Notes: generated by a model from the letters alone, not told the origin. DNA of 64,000 bases from Channallabes apus (GCA_030522415.1 CM060104.1:19450825-19514824); one strand, 5' to 3'. Shown: positions 1-11,938, counted from the first letter of the stretch. A program made the numbers and translations.

Positions 1-18
1 GACGGAAAGGATTCTTAC

Positions 19-275
19 TGGAGCACAGCATGGGAAGCATGAGCGTGATGTTGGCACGCATATTAAGAGAGAGACCCATTCCAAACGCTGTGAAACCGGC
101 GATGGTTACCGTGGTGATGATGCAGTACCAAAGCGCTTGATTCTGTATGTACAGTGCTGTCGCACCATAAACGAAGGCAAGCAACAGCCCAAGCAAAAAG
201 GCAGCAAGACTGCGCCAGGCACGGCTCCATGCTGAAGTGCCAAAGATCTTTAACACCCGTCTGTTGAGTGCCATC
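19..275 (-). CDS. dcst2: dcst2, first coding exon (partial gene)
   Basis: Reading leftwards, an acceptor (gacag at 280-276) precedes ATG at 274-272. The frame stays open for about 85 codons to a GT donor (gtaaga) at 18-17; later exons lie beyond the window. The peptide opens MALNRRVLKIF, then two hydrophobic stretches (around LAAFLLGLLLAFVYG and IITTVTIAGFTAFGMGLSL), then RANITLMLP. This matches the N-terminus of DC-STAMP domain-containing protein 2, where the GMG.S...RA segment follows the second membrane helix. Known role: a multipass sperm membrane protein that works with DCST1 in sperm-egg fusion in mouse and zebrafish. The head-to-head dcst1 partner at 728 supports the call. The real start could lie in an upstream exon, but the ATG directly after the acceptor is a good candidate. 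Confidence 0.85.
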
Positions 276-727
276 CTGTCAAAGAAAAACAATATGAAAT
301 GATTAGAGAATAAAGTGTAGAGTACTTACTGCACCACTGTACACATTCAAATGACCTAGCTTAGCGTCATTTTTGTCTTCTCTATCTTCCCACAGATCTT
401 GTTTTTTTTCCACCCCAACCTTTATGTATATAATCTTAAATAACTTTTTCAGTACCTTTTTCACAGGAGGTAATGCCCACTCGATGTCAATAGCCTATTT
501 CTGGGAGCTTTGTCACTCAGATGAAGAAATTGCAGTTTTCTGGTATGTAAACTACAGTATAGTGATAGGCTGCTAATTTTCAAATTGAAATAACAACACC
601 CTATAACACTATTACATCACTTTTTAACTGACAAGATTTGAAATGTGCTGATTTGAAATATTTTTAACTGACAAGATTTAAAATGTGCTGATTTAAAATT
701 GTGTGCTGTGTGTTTTTCCAGTAGACA
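276..727. promoter_or_regulatory. Shared dcst2/dcst1 intergenic region
   Basis: About 450 bp separates the two divergent start codons. Each ATG sits just after a splice acceptor (276-277 for dcst2, 720-721 for dcst1), so both genes probably have non-coding first exons here and may share a bidirectional promoter. No convincing TATA box or CpG island is visible. A 40-bp unit is duplicated in tandem at 621-660 and 661-700, immediately before the dcst1 acceptor, with a few substitutions between copies. The promoter role is inferred from gene layout. Confidence 0.5.
621..700. repeat. Two-copy 40-bp tandem duplication
   Basis: Positions 621-660 and 661-700 are near-identical 40-mers beginning tttttaactgacaagattt. 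They lie between the dcst2 start and the dcst1 coding start. Confidence 0.8.
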
Positions 728-3700
728 ATGGGGGATCTAGCAATGCAGAGATCTAGACGCAAATTTGAAAGAAAAGCACCTCTTTCAAGTATATTAATAT
801 CTTATTTTGAATTTAACGGGTATTTAATGATAATGAATCATTTGACAATGTATTTTCTATTTACATATAAAGCATTGGAGAAGGTCAGTAGGCGTATCCT
901 GCCTGACATGGCTCACAGATTCCTGTTTGGACCACCATCTGATTTCTGCTTCGCCAGATATTTGATCGGAGCTGTATTTGGAGCCATCACTGGGACTGGT
1001 GAGAGCATACTTTTGTGTTTTGCCTCAAAAATATAAGGCTGTTTGAAAATCCCTATATGTTATATATTTTTGAAGATATATGTATTGATGTACATATGTA
1101 CGGTATGTATGTATAAATAATATAAAATTTGTCACTATCTTTGTTATAGCTTTGTTTTTTGGACTCATGCACAACATTTCACTGTCCTACTATTACCAAA
1201 TCTTCTGTGGCCTTGCCTTTGTAGGTATGTCTGTCTTGTTTCAAGTACTTTTATACACTTGTTTTGCTGATTTTACATTAGAACGAAAATAAGCTGTGAA
1301 TGCTTAGTTAACGATATATGTGTGTGCTTTTAAAGCACTGTGTATCGTAGGTGCGATGGTGTCTTCATATTTCCGCTGCTCAGTTCTATTGATGTTTCCC
1401 AGCATTCTCGGCTCTCGTGGACAAGCTTATATAATGCTATTCATAATCCAGTCTCTCTATCAAGGTAAAGGCTGGTTAGAACTATCTTCTCTTTTGCAAT
1501 CTGTATTGCATTTTGTTGTTTTATTGCTTTACTTTGTTGTTTCCTGTTTTGCATTATGAGGGTTGGAATTTTATTGTTCTACTCTGATTTTTATGTGACA
1601 TATTTTCCCTGTGCAAATAGTGCTTATGCTACAGAATTAGCTTTCCCAGCCCCTGGTAACAGGATCGCTTAATCATCTAGAGATCGCAAGTTCGAATCTC
1701 GAGTAATGCTAAAGCCTCACTCTGCTGAGAGCTTATTGGCCGAGCTCTCTCAGACGGGAGGGATGGGAAGCACTCTAATGCTCTCACATCAGTTACAGAA
1801 ATTGCTAGCCAATCATGGTTCTCTGTAAGCACACACTAGTGAAGTAAGTGGATACGAACAAGTGTGTTACACATCTTCGTCCTCTCTAGTTGATAATTCT
1901 AACCTTGTTGGGGCGTGCCCTACTAATGACAGGTGGTATTGGCTATGACTAAATTAAGGAGAGAATTGGGAATGAAATCACAAGAAGAAGAAAAAAGAAA
2001 GCTTTCCTTTTAGTACAGTACATGTAATGTATTTGTACATGTACAGTAGACTTAATTAAAAAGAACAAGCAAATCAATCTCACTACATTCAACAATTGAA
2101 TATTATAAAATGAAAAGAACATAATGTAAAACATGACATCTTAAAATTTGATAATCTCACATGCAAAAGTATTTCATCTCAGGTCCAATCTCAAATATCC
2201 AACATAATGTCCAGGAAATGGTCTTCTCTGTGGGTTGCAACATAGACCTGCAAATCGAGCACAGTCGGCTTATGTGGAGGACAGTTTCTCAACCATTTTT
2301 TCGTGTGTTACGGGAGATAGTGGTAAGTTTAATCATTTAAAATTATATTTCTACTAGCCTGCAATTTATTTTCTGCAAGCCCAATGAAAGCAATGTACGT
2401 AAATGACGCTAGATATTCTTCATTAGTCTTAAATACAGTTCACTTCTATAAATTTATGTTAACATGTAGAGACTTCATTAGCACTTTCATTCTTTTCTCC
2501 CTTACATCAGAACGACAATGTGCAACTCCAGAAAGAGGCACAGAATGTTAGTAGACGGTTTGTGGGTATCAGGGATGAAGTAATGGGCCAGTATGGCTAT
2601 GATTCCCTTGGTCAGAATCTAACAGCTACAGGAAACAGCACACAGGAGCAGTACACTGCAAAGACCATGCTGCGCTGTGAATGTAAGTGATGCAAACATT
2701 GCAGAATAAGCTTAATAGTATTTTTGTGTGGGTTTACTCTGATACATCATTTAGACATGTGTTTTTCATGTTGTGAAAATAGTCAACTTGTCACATTGTG
2801 ATAGACAGAATGTTGTGTACAGATGTAGTAAAGAATGGAATTGAACGCTGCGTAGAGTGGTTTGATAATACATGGATGAAGTGCATGGACACTATTAAGT
2901 CACCTGTCATCAACCATTTCCTTTGTGTGCCGATGAAGTTTGATTTTCTTTGTAATATTATGAGAGGTAAGTAGTACACAACATAGATTTGATTTGGTCA
3001 TATGATATATTCACAAGGTTGTGAGTTTTTGTTAACAGCTTTGTTAACACCTTTTACCATGACTTTGTCTGGTTCAACTGTGTATTCACCTCAGTAATGA
3101 CTCCATGGTGTAAGGAACAGATCCCAGTGGAGGGAAACTTTGGACAAACCTTTGACAAACTAAGTTCCTCCATCAGTAAACTTGGGGAACAGTTTACCGC
3201 ACATGTTGTCCTTAAGGTATAGTGTGTTGGCACAGTTTCATAATTCTTTAATTAGTGTACTACCTTCAATTCTCATAATTAACATTAAAATTTAAAAAGC
3301 ATCTTCTAATGTGTTTAAGACTTCTGTCTTAAAGCTCTTACAGTGGTGTGAAAAACTATTTGCCCCCCTCCTGATTTCTTATTCTTTTGCATGTTTGTCA
3401 GACAAAATGTTTCTGATCATCAAACACATTTAACTATTAAAGATAACACAATTAAACACAAAATGCAGTTTTTAAATGAGGGGTTTTATTATTTAGGGAG
3501 AAAAAAAATCCAAACCTACATGGCCCTGTGTGAAAAAGTAATTGCCCCCTGAACCTAATAACTGGTTGGGCCACCCTTAGCAGCAATAACTGCAATCAGG
3601 CGTTTGCGATAACTTGCAACGAGTCTTTTACAGCGCTCTGGAGGAATTTTGTCCCACTCATCTCTGCAGAATTGTTGTAATTCAGCTTTATTTGAGGGTT

Positions 3701-6700
3701 TTCTAGCATGAACCGCCTTTTTAAGGTCATGCCACAACATCTCAATAGGATTCAGGTCAGGACTTTGACTAGGCCACTCCAAAGTCTTCATTTTGTTTTT
3801 CTTCAGCCATTCAGAGGTGGATTTGCTGGTGTGTTTTGGGTCATTGTCCTGCTGCAACACCCAAGATCGCTTCAGCTTGAGTTGACGAACAGATGGCCGG
3901 ACATTCTCCTTCAGGATTTTTTGGTAGACAGTAGAATTCATGGTTCCATCTATCACAGCAAGCCTTCCAGGTCCTGAAGCAGCAAAACAACCCCAGACCA
4001 TCACACTACCACCACCATATTTTACTGTTGGTATGATGTTCTTTTTCTGAAATGCTGTGTTACTTTTACGCCAGATGTAACGGGACACGCACCTTCCAAA
4101 AAGTTCAACTTTTGTCTCGTCGGTCCACAAGGTATTTTCCCAAAAGTCTTGGCAATCATTGAGATGTTTTTTAGCAAAATTGAGACGAGCCTTAATGTTC
4201 TTTTTGCTTAAAAGTGGTTTGCGCCTTGGAAATCTGCCATGCAGGCCGTTTTTGCCCAGTCTCTTTCTTATGGTGGAGTCGTGAACACTGACCTTAATTG
4301 AGGCAAGTGAGGCCTGCAGTTCTTTAGATGTTGTCCTGGGGTCTTTTGTGGCCTCTCGGATGAGTTGTCTCTGCGCTCTTGGGGTAATTTTGGTCGGCCG
4401 GCCACTCCTGGGAAGGTTCACCACTGTTCCATGTTTTTGCCATTTGTGGATAATGGCTCTCACTGTGAGTCCCAAAGCTTTACAAATGGCTTTATAACCT
4501 TTACCAGACTGATAGATTTCAATTACTTTTGTTCTCATTTCTTCCTGAATTTCGTTGGATCTTGGCATGATGTCTAGCTTTTGAGGTGCTTTTGGTCTAC
4601 TTCTCTGTGTCAGGTAGCTCCTATTTAAGTGATTTCTTGATTGAAAAAGGTGTGGCAGTAATCAGGCCTGAGGGTGACTACAGAAATTGAACTCAGGTGT
4701 GATAAACCACAGTTAAGTTATTTTTTAACAAGGGGGACAATCACTTTTTCACACAGGGCCATGTAGATTTGGAGTTTTTTTTCTCCCTTAATAACATAAA
4801 CCTTCATTTAAAAACTGCATTTTGTGTTCAATTATGTTATCTTTGACTAATAGTTAACGGTTTTTGATTAGCAGAAACATTTAAGTGTGACAAACATGCA
4901 AAAGAATAAGAAATCAGGAATGGGGCAAATAGTTTTTCACACCACTGTATATCTTAGTTCATATTCTTTCTAAACTATTGTAACTTATATTTGCATGTTT
5001 GGGAGTATTAGATGCCCTGTTGATCTTGGTTTTTGATATCTGCAGAAAATTGAGGATCAGCCCATATTTGGAAGCAAAGTTCTTCGGGATGATTTTCGCA
5101 AGGAGCTCATCAGGACATTTAAGGAGGCGAGCAACACTGTTAAGCAAATTATAGGGATTGTACAGATCCTCCTCTCTTTCACGTTCATAACTATTTTCAC
5201 TTCGTAAGTGAACGCCTTTTCACTCCTCCCAAATACACATTCATAATTAGTGTATTAAGCAATAATATTTCAAATAAAGGACAAGGAAATTTAAATATTC
5301 CCAGAGATTGTATACAGTTGAATTTTATTACTTTATTTAATCATTATTGATGTTTATAATTATTATATTATATTAATGTTTACAATTATTATATGAAGTT
5401 ATATTACAACTTTATTTAATATAAACTTATAACTTTATTATAATAATTATTATATAAAGTTATATAATAACTTTAATAATTATTGCATAATTATTGAACT
5501 TAATGTTAGATATTAACATTAGATTTTATAGCCTTTCCTTTTCCATTTTTTTTAATAAATTCTAAGGGCTTTTGGATATGCATGGCAATACACCAGAGAC
5601 ATCCGCTTTGACAATGTCTACATTACAACTTACTTTCGACAGATTGATGAGCGGAGAAAGAAAAGGGTAAGATCTATTTTCCTATTCTGTTTTTCTGCAG
5701 CTCTTTTTTTTCCCCAAGCTGACAAAAATTACTTTTTCAGGGTAACAGGTATCTACTGCCTCTGAAGAAAACAGAAAAGAGCAGTTTCATCGAGCCCTGG
5801 AGCTTGAACATCAATTCCAATGAAATGCGACCTGTGGTACGATCATTAGGGATTTAGTACATAACATACAGTAATATAATGAAAGCTTTATTTAGCTGTT
5901 TTTATGTTAAAAATATATATATTTTAATCCAACAGTTAACGAGCCTGGTCCAGGTTGCATCTCTGGCTCTGTTTGTATGTTTTCTGCTGGTCACTGATAC
6001 AATCCTTTACCACATCTTTGACATCATCCGTAGGCATACATATATAGAACAGTCTATTGAAAGTGAGTATAATTCACAAATGTGGAAATGTTTATTCTTT
6101 AATTAGTACACTTGTAAAATATTCTGAAATTTGTGCTTATTATTTACTCTTGTTTTACAGGTAGTCATGACATACAGATTGACATTAGTGGACATTCCAT
6201 GTTAGCAAAGCTCCTTCGTAAGACTATCGGTGCATTCAACACTTCCTCTAACCTAGACATTTTGTCCAATAACTGGCGTAGGTGTCTTTCTAGTTTTGTA
6301 TATCTCTTACTTTACATGACTATGATTCTGCATACATTATTCCCTGCATTGCTTTGTATCTCACAAGGTCCCAAGGTACATCTGGCCTACTGTGTAAATG
6401 AAAGAGGATGCCAAACATCTATTTAACCTTAATGTGTTTTCTGATCCAAACCAGACAGCGACTTCCATCTACGTAGGAAAAACTAAGAACACGCAGACAA
6501 ATCCTCAGTATATTTATAGCTAAGTTCTTGCCACTCAGGCTTCAGCACTCCCACTGATCTGGATTTAGTTAATGAGATGTTGGCTTTGAGAGGTGGAACA
6601 TTGTCCATTTACAGTCCATTCACAATATGGCTTACAGTCTTTCCACTACGTCCTGTACTTCTCACTGATTTAATCTTTTGTGATTTAATCTTTTGTGATT

Positions 6701-9610
6701 TAATATTCAATAATGTGAGTATGGTCATCAGGTCTTCAGTGTATTTAAAGATCTCCAAAACTACTCTTAGTACTGTATATCTGTCGTGTTTTTATGTGGT
6801 TGAATTAATACCACATGCATTTGGAAGTCACAGGCTACGTAGATTTTTTCTCAGGCCATATATCTAGTGACATGTTTTAAGACTGTGGAAGGAAACCAGA
6901 GTACTGGATGAACATGCAAAACTCCACACAGTAATCCTAGCTCAGGATCAAACCAAGGATCCTGGGGCTGTAATGAGGCAATGCTACTTGCTGCACCACT
7001 GTACTGCACAGCTTACATAACAGTCAAACAGAATTACATGAAAGAACAGATGTATTTCAAGTCGCACAACACATTTTAATATTTAATAGAGGGGACAAAA
7101 CATAATCAAATCAGCTTCTAGCAGTTTTTTAGAATCCCTCCTATGGCTCACTTACCCTTATACATGCTTTCTGCCACAAATGGTTTAGTTCAGACAGATT
7201 GCTTGGCAGGGATTTTCCCCATTTATTTCTACTGTAACTGTAAAAAAAATAAATAATAAAAAAATCTTTTTCAGCTCAAGCCAGGAGACCTGAGAGAGCA
7301 ACAAAGAGACAAAAGCTTCTTTTCAAAATATTGATTTTCTCTTGTTAGTATTTGTTGTCGGGTTACAGGTTATACTCATATTTCATTTTAGAATTCCATT
7401 TTTTTAATAGATTTTATAGATTTAGACTTCAGTTTGTATTTTAGGTATTTTCTTAGGTACAGGTCTGCAGTCTTAATAGACAAAATGTATATGTATTTTT
7501 TTTTATGTGTGTGTGTTTATAGAGTGTCTCCCAGAGCCTCATGCCCTGAGCCGGAATGACTACCTGTTGTGTATCCTCCCATTGCTGCCGATGGCCCTCA
7601 TGTGCCTTCTGCAGGTTTATACAAACCGCCTACGCAGGGTCATCACCACCTTCTACTTCCCCAAGGTAACACTGTGTTCAATATTTCTCTTAATTTGCTC
7701 TGTTACTTCTAAAGATTAATGTATTTAATATGTTTACAATAATCGGGTGAAGGAACATTTATTGTTTAGTGGTTTGTAGATGTATTAACAACTAGAATAC
7801 ATATCCAACCTCAGCACAGAGCAGCACAAACTATCCACATTGCTACACACTGTATACAAACTCTCAACTCTAAATGCTAATCAGTTATGGTGTTGCATAA
7901 CAAGTACAGTAGTTGCAACATGAGAGGAATGGGATTTAATCTAAGACTATGTATATCAGACACAAAACACTCACAGTTAGTGCTTCTTATACAGTGCCCT
8001 AATATAAGCCTCAGTAGTTTTCATATATAAATATGAACTGGACAGCAGTTATAATCAAGCTCTGAATGCATCTCCAAACATGCTGATTTTCTGTCATGTA
8101 TTCCGAATAGAATTTGTTAATTTTCCAGTTTTGAAACAAGGTGCTTCCTGAATTAATCAGTAATGAATTATGAAAATTAAGCAATATACACATTATTATA
8201 CAGCATCTACTTGCAAATAACTAACATAGGGTGTGACTGTTCATTTATGGGTTACTGTCCTTCCCAATTATTACATCAGCTCAGCCAGCAGCAGGTGGAA
8301 CACAGGAATGAGCCAACAAGAAAAAGAAATGTTGGAGTACCTCTTCAAGGAATTGTCTGAGCCTTAACTTCTATTCAACTACATTATGGTTATATTCAAA
8401 ACAAATGAGAAGAAAATGTACATACAAGAAGTTCAATAGAGTTGTTTAGTATGCAAGTTATAAATGTAGACTAAAAAAATGTTGAACTGTAAAATGTTAT
8501 TTTTTTTGTGAAAAAAGGATTTAACATTTTTTAGTTTTACTTTAGCTTACAGACAATACATGCATTTTTATCTTGGGTATTTGCTTCTATTTTGTTAAAA
8601 AAAAATAATAATACCATTAAAAGTTCCAGCATTGCGCAGCATTTGATGCGAAGAATAGTGGAAAGCTCTTTTATAAAGGAACAAGATTTGGCTCAGAGTC
8701 TTAAACACTTGGTGGTGTGCTGCAGTTTGTTTCACTGGGTTCACTAGAATTAACAGAACATGGAGCAAAATCCCTATTGTTGTATTACAACTCTTGCAGT
8801 GTTAATTTAAATACAGCTGCACCATTTGTGTTAATTCGGCTCTTGTCGGCTTTGTTGCGCAAGGAGAAATATGTATGTGCACATGTAGTAATAAGCGGAA
8901 AGATTTTTACGCTAATAGCTTTAGACACTTTGTGTTCTGTGGACCCATGTATGAAAAGGATTAGAGGCTCCATCAGGACTGAAGCAGCACTATTATATAG
9001 AGTAACAGATCACTACTCATACAGTACCTTGATGTCTCACCCAGCTTATTTCATTACAGCTAAATGAAACAACTTATGTTTCTTTCTGATATTTGACTTT
9101 ATTGTCTTCTCTTTTAACTATTTCCTTTTGGTCCTGGACAGAGAGAGAAGATACGGATTCTCTACCTCTACAACCTCCAGATCCAGAGACGTATTGCTTT
9201 GGTCAACCACTTGAGCAAACAGCTCAGGCGTCAGCGACAAGCCCCAAAAAAGGTGTGTGCGCTGTTCCACTCTAATTACTACTAAATTGGAATAAATTAA
9301 AAAAACTGATCATCGTCTGTCTCTCTCTCACACCTTCTCTCCAAATTTATCCTCTTTCTGTCTTTCTCAGGTGATGTCAGTGCTGTTGTCTCCACTGGAA
9401 CGATTGGGGTGGGGTGTGTGTTGGTGTTGGGTTTGTGTGGAGAGAATGTGGCAGCAGTCGGCTATGCATTGTCCTGTTGTGGGCTGTAATGCATTTTACT
9501 GTGCACAATGCTGGAGGGATTTGGGAAACTGTTGTATCTGCTCCTTCCCAACAAATGGGGAGCCTCACGACAGTGACTCTGACATAGACACAGTTTACTA
9601 TGTTTATTAA
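728..9610 (+). CDS. dcst1: dcst1, DC-STAMP domain-containing protein 1 (complete, 16 coding exons)
   Basis: Exons: 728-788, 873-998, 1150-1224, 1351-1464, 2183-2322, 2511-2682, 2823-2966, 3095-3216, 5046-5203, 5567-5666, 5741-5836, 5936-6062, 6161-6277, 7523-7665, 9142-9252, 9371-9610. All introns are GT-AG and phases agree at every junction, giving 681 residues; human DCST1 is about 706. The N-terminal third is membrane helices. The extracellular part has spaced cysteines (exon 7 has C.D.I..P and [11 protein letters not shown]). More helices follow (exons 9-14), including the conserved [13 protein letters not shown] block. A cysteine-rich RING-like tail lies in the last exon (C621, C624, C636, C641, C646, C649, C656/657, C659). 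Known role: sperm-egg fusion with DCST2; human DCST1 is also reported as an E3 ligase acting on STAT2. ATG 728 follows an acceptor, so the 5' UTR is spliced. Intron 8 carries a Tc1 transposon. Confidence 0.93.
1640..1880 (+). mobile_element. tRNA-derived SINE relic in dcst1 intron 4
   Basis: A B-box-like stretch (agttcgaatct, about 1690-1700) is followed by a body containing gagctctctcagacgggag and a segment ending in acacatc. This looks like a teleost tRNA-derived SINE. The A box is poor and no target duplication was found. It is not a functional tRNA: no cloverleaf can be drawn. Confidence 0.45.
3341..4947 (-). mobile_element. Full-length Tc1-like transposon with IR/DR ends
   Basis: A 1607-bp element is flanked by TA dinucleotides (3339-3340 and 4948-4949). 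The terminal inverted repeats are about 210 bp, starting CAGTGGTGTGAAAAACTATT. An inner direct-repeat version (gtgtgaaaaagtaattgccc near 3530 and its partner near 4735-4760) gives the IR/DR arrangement known from Sleeping Beauty-type elements. The ends are complementary with scattered mismatches. It is inserted in dcst1 intron 8, antisense to the gene, and encodes an intact transposase. Confidence 0.93.
3555..4568 (-). CDS. Tc1-like transposase, intact, 337 aa
   Basis: A single uninterrupted 337-codon frame; the fish Tc1 family norm is about 340. Residues 1-50 form the first helix-turn-helix of the paired-like DNA-binding domain. An AT-hook-like GRPTK segment sits at about 56-60, and the second helix-turn-helix at about 63-110. 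The DD34E catalytic triad is complete: D150 (LWTDET), D241 ([10 protein letters not shown]) and E276 (DLNPIEMLW), with 34 residues between the last two. The glycine-rich GGGSVMVWG box is at about 185-193, and the protein ends AAKGGPTSY. Known function: it cuts and pastes the element through its terminal repeats into TA sites. All expected key residues are present, so it could be functional; that is inference. Confidence 0.93.
   Translation of the reverse strand: MPRSNEIQEEMRTKVIEIYQSGKGYKAICKALGLTVRAIIHKWQKHGTVVNLPRSGRPTKITPRAQRQLIREATKDPRTTSKELQASLASIKVSVHDSTIRKRLGKNGLHGRFPRRKPLLSKKNIKARLNFAKKHLNDCQDFWENTLWTDETKVELFGRCVSRYIWRKSNTAFQKKNIIPTVKYGGGSVMVWGCFAASGPGRLAVIDGTMNSTVYQKILKENVRPSVRQLKLKRSWVLQQDNDPKHTSKSTSEWLKKNKMKTLEWPSQSPDLNPIEMLWHDLKKAVHARKPSNKAELQQFCRDEWDKIPPERCKRLVASYRKRLIAVIAAKGGPTSY
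5217..5560. other. Very AT-rich dcst1 intron 9
   Basis: Between exons 9 and 10 the sequence is almost entirely A/T, with repeated tttaataattattatat-type motifs able to pair with each other (5330-5500). No gene or recognisable transposon. Confidence 0.6.
6875..7012 (-). mobile_element. Fragment of tRNA-headed SINE (family A)
   Basis: Reverse-strand match to the SINE best preserved at 41693-42000: ggaaaccagagtac, then aacatgcaaaactccacac and the head region ending gcaccactgt. Strongly decayed, in dcst1 intron 13. Confidence 0.6.
7666..9141. other. dcst1 intron 14, no feature seen
   Basis: AT-rich single-copy-looking sequence between exons 14 and 15. I see no coding potential, RNA gene or recognised transposon. 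Confidence 0.5.
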
Positions 9611-9800
9611 TTACACGTTCACATATGAGAAAAATATACTATGTTCATTAATTACATGTTCACAGATGAGAAATCTATACTGTGTTTATTAATTACATGT
9701 GCACATACTGTATGAGAGAAATATACTATATTTATTAATTACATGTTCACATAGGAGACTAATATAGAGTTTATTAATTACATGTTCACATATGAGATTT
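9590..9800. repeat. Minisatellite overlapping the dcst1 stop codon
   Basis: About five imperfect copies of a roughly 40-45-bp unit containing tttattaattacatgttcacat. The first copy includes the last codons and TAA (9608-9610) of dcst1; the rest forms the start of the 3' UTR. Confidence 0.85.
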
Positions 9801-9843
9801 TGCCCATATTAGTCTTTTAATTTGTTTATTAAACATTCCCATT

Positions 9844-9849
9844 AATAAA
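9844..9849 (+). promoter_or_regulatory. Likely dcst1 polyadenylation signal
   Basis: AATAAA about 235 bp after the dcst1 stop codon, just after the minisatellite. It is the first canonical hexamer downstream. Confidence 0.6.
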
Positions 9850-10393
9850 AGAAATGAAGCATGTAATTTTACCTGTGTGTGGTTCCTATTTACAAGCATT
9901 ATCATACTTTTTAGGTGGCCTAGAGGCTGTATTCTCTTTTTGTATGATTAGAGTACATTATAGTGAATGAAACACTTTCATGTGTGCTGTTATACAGTAG
10001 CTAAATTGTCTACATTGGTGTGGTATGATGTCACACCAAAGGTAATTATTTTCACATAACAGCACAGTTGAATTGTCTTTTATACCACAACAATTTGTTT
10101 GTTACTAAATAAAAATTTATGTAGCTAATAACACATCATGCTGTAAATAAAAATTTATTTATAGGTTAATATGACAAAAACAATACGGTTTATCATGTCA
10201 AGACTTACTCATCTGGCAACGCTGAACATGATGTTCTGACGACTTTCCTGGAGCAGAAAACTTATGATGTTTCACAGCACTGAGAACTTCAGAAACCCTA
10301 AATAAATAAGCATCTTTCTTTACAGAAAGCTTCACTATATCTAAAAGTTAAACTTCACTCTCGCTTATTCTCTATACTGTTTATCCTGTCCAG

Positions 10394-11126
10394 CAGTGGT
10401 CCCCAGCCACCAGGCTGTAGAACAGTACTGGGTCTTGGATGATTTGGTACCAGGCCACAGTATATTTTTACATTTTCGTCTGTACTTCTTTCCCACACTT
10501 CTCCCTGTATCGGTTTTGATTTCCGATAAAATTAAGCTACCCTTACAAGCTAACTTTCCTTAAAATGAGTAAAAAAAATGTCTCTTAAGTGCTTCTTTGA
10601 AAAGGAAAAATACTGAATCATGACACAGCAAATGAGAAAAGCTGCCAACAAAAAGCTAAATTTAAAATAAAATACCTAGAGATCTAAATTATTAGTTTAT
10701 CCACATATTCCAAGCCTGCTCTGTATAGTAGATGTAGCCTTAAAATTATGTTTGAGACGACTTCAACTCTGCCGACTTTCTAGATTAAAATCAAGATGTA
10801 ATGTCCTGAAATTATGATAAAAGCACTAAAAACCCTGGTTCCATTTCCACCACCTATCTTTGTCAAGTACAGTTATCTGCAACAAAAACTAAATTACAGA
10901 GCAAATTGGACTTAAGAAATAGAATATAATGGGTGTCATTGTCTCCCATCACTCCTACAGTAGAAGGGACAGTCTTGTCACAGGAAAACACACTCAAGTT
11001 CTCCCAGTGATTCTGTATCATGGTATTTTCTATTTATTATGCATTATTATGTTTTGAGTGTGCAATAGCCGGTCTCTGGAAAATTGTAAAACTGGTCCAT
11101 GATGCAGAACAATTTGGAGACCGTTG
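10394..11126. mobile_element. hAT-like non-autonomous element
   Basis: The left end starts CAGTGGTCCCCAGCC and the right end, read backwards, CAACGGTCTCCAAAT, so they form imperfect terminal inverted repeats of hAT/Charlie type. The flanking 8-mers (ctgtccag and ctgtacgg) agree at 6 of 8 positions, as expected for an old 8-bp duplication. No intact transposase; interior AT-rich. Confidence 0.6.
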
Positions 11127-11159
11127 CTGTACGGGATTATGAGTGGTGCCCAGTAAAGG

Positions 11160-11402
11160 ACTGGCCATTTCAGGGCACGAGCATGCACACATTCTTGAAC
11201 ACTACCAACAATTTAGAATTACCAATTAGCCTACTCTGCATGTCTTTGGGCTGTCTGAGGAAACCAGATTAACTGGGGGAAACCCACCAAGCATGGGGAA
11301 AGCATGCAAACTTCACACACACAAACATGGAGGTAGGAATCAAGTCCGGGCCCTGGACATGCAAGGTGACAGTACTATAACCACAATGCCACCATGCCAC
11401 CT
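11160..11402 (-). mobile_element. tRNA-headed SINE (family A), decayed
   Basis: Reverse-strand copy. It has the aattaccaattagcct and ggaaaccagattaactggggg segments, the acatgcaaacttcacac segment, and a head region ending in accatgccacc. It lies between dcst1 and adam15. Confidence 0.7.
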
Positions 11403-11429
11403 TATAACAAAATAATACTGCACTTATAG

Positions 11430-11457
11430 TGGGGGTAGGGGGGGGGGGGGGGGGGGT
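11430..11457. repeat. Poly-G tract
   Basis: gtgggggta is followed by an almost unbroken G run of about 20. It is capable of G-quadruplex formation and is also a likely assembly or length-polymorphism site. Confidence 0.8.
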
Positions 11458-11487
11458 TAATGGGGGTTTTGTCATGAAACTTTCTTA

Positions 11488-11938
11488 CACTATATGGACA
11501 AAGTATTTCAATCATGCCCCTTATCCCCAGTGAAGGGCAATCTCAATGCTTTAGCATACTAAGACATCTTGGACAATGCTATGATTTCAACTTTATGGCT
11601 CCAGTGTGGGAAAGGCTCACGACTGTGTTCCAGGGCACAAAGCAAAGATTATAAAGACATGATTTGATTAGTTTGGTGTGGAAGAACTTGAAGACTAACC
11701 CTCACAGAGCCCTGACCTCAACTGCATCGAGCACCTTTGGGATGACCTTTGGGATTGCGAGTCTGGCCTTGAATGAATGGGCAAGAACTCCCACAGAAAC
11801 TCTCCAACATCTTGTGGACAGCCTTCCAAGAAGAGTGGAAGCTGATACAGCTGCAAAAAGGGGACCTCCATACTGAAGTGTATGTATTTGGACACAATGT
11901 CATTAGAGGTTTGGCCGAATACTTTTGCCCATATAGTG
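11488..11938 (+). mobile_element. Internally deleted Tc1-like element (MITE)
   Basis: 451 bp between TA dinucleotides (11486-11487 and 11939-11940). The ends CACTATATGG and CCATATAGTG are inverted repeats. The interior retains a transposase C-terminal relic (ccctgacctcaactgcatcgag corresponds to PDLN.IE). This is the common fish 'actatatggacaaa' miniature family. Confidence 0.85.

Noticed and set aside
1680..1705. tRNA gene suggested by a B-box-like sequence
   Set aside because: No cloverleaf or proper A box; better explained as a SINE head. The same applies to the B boxes of the other SINE copies.
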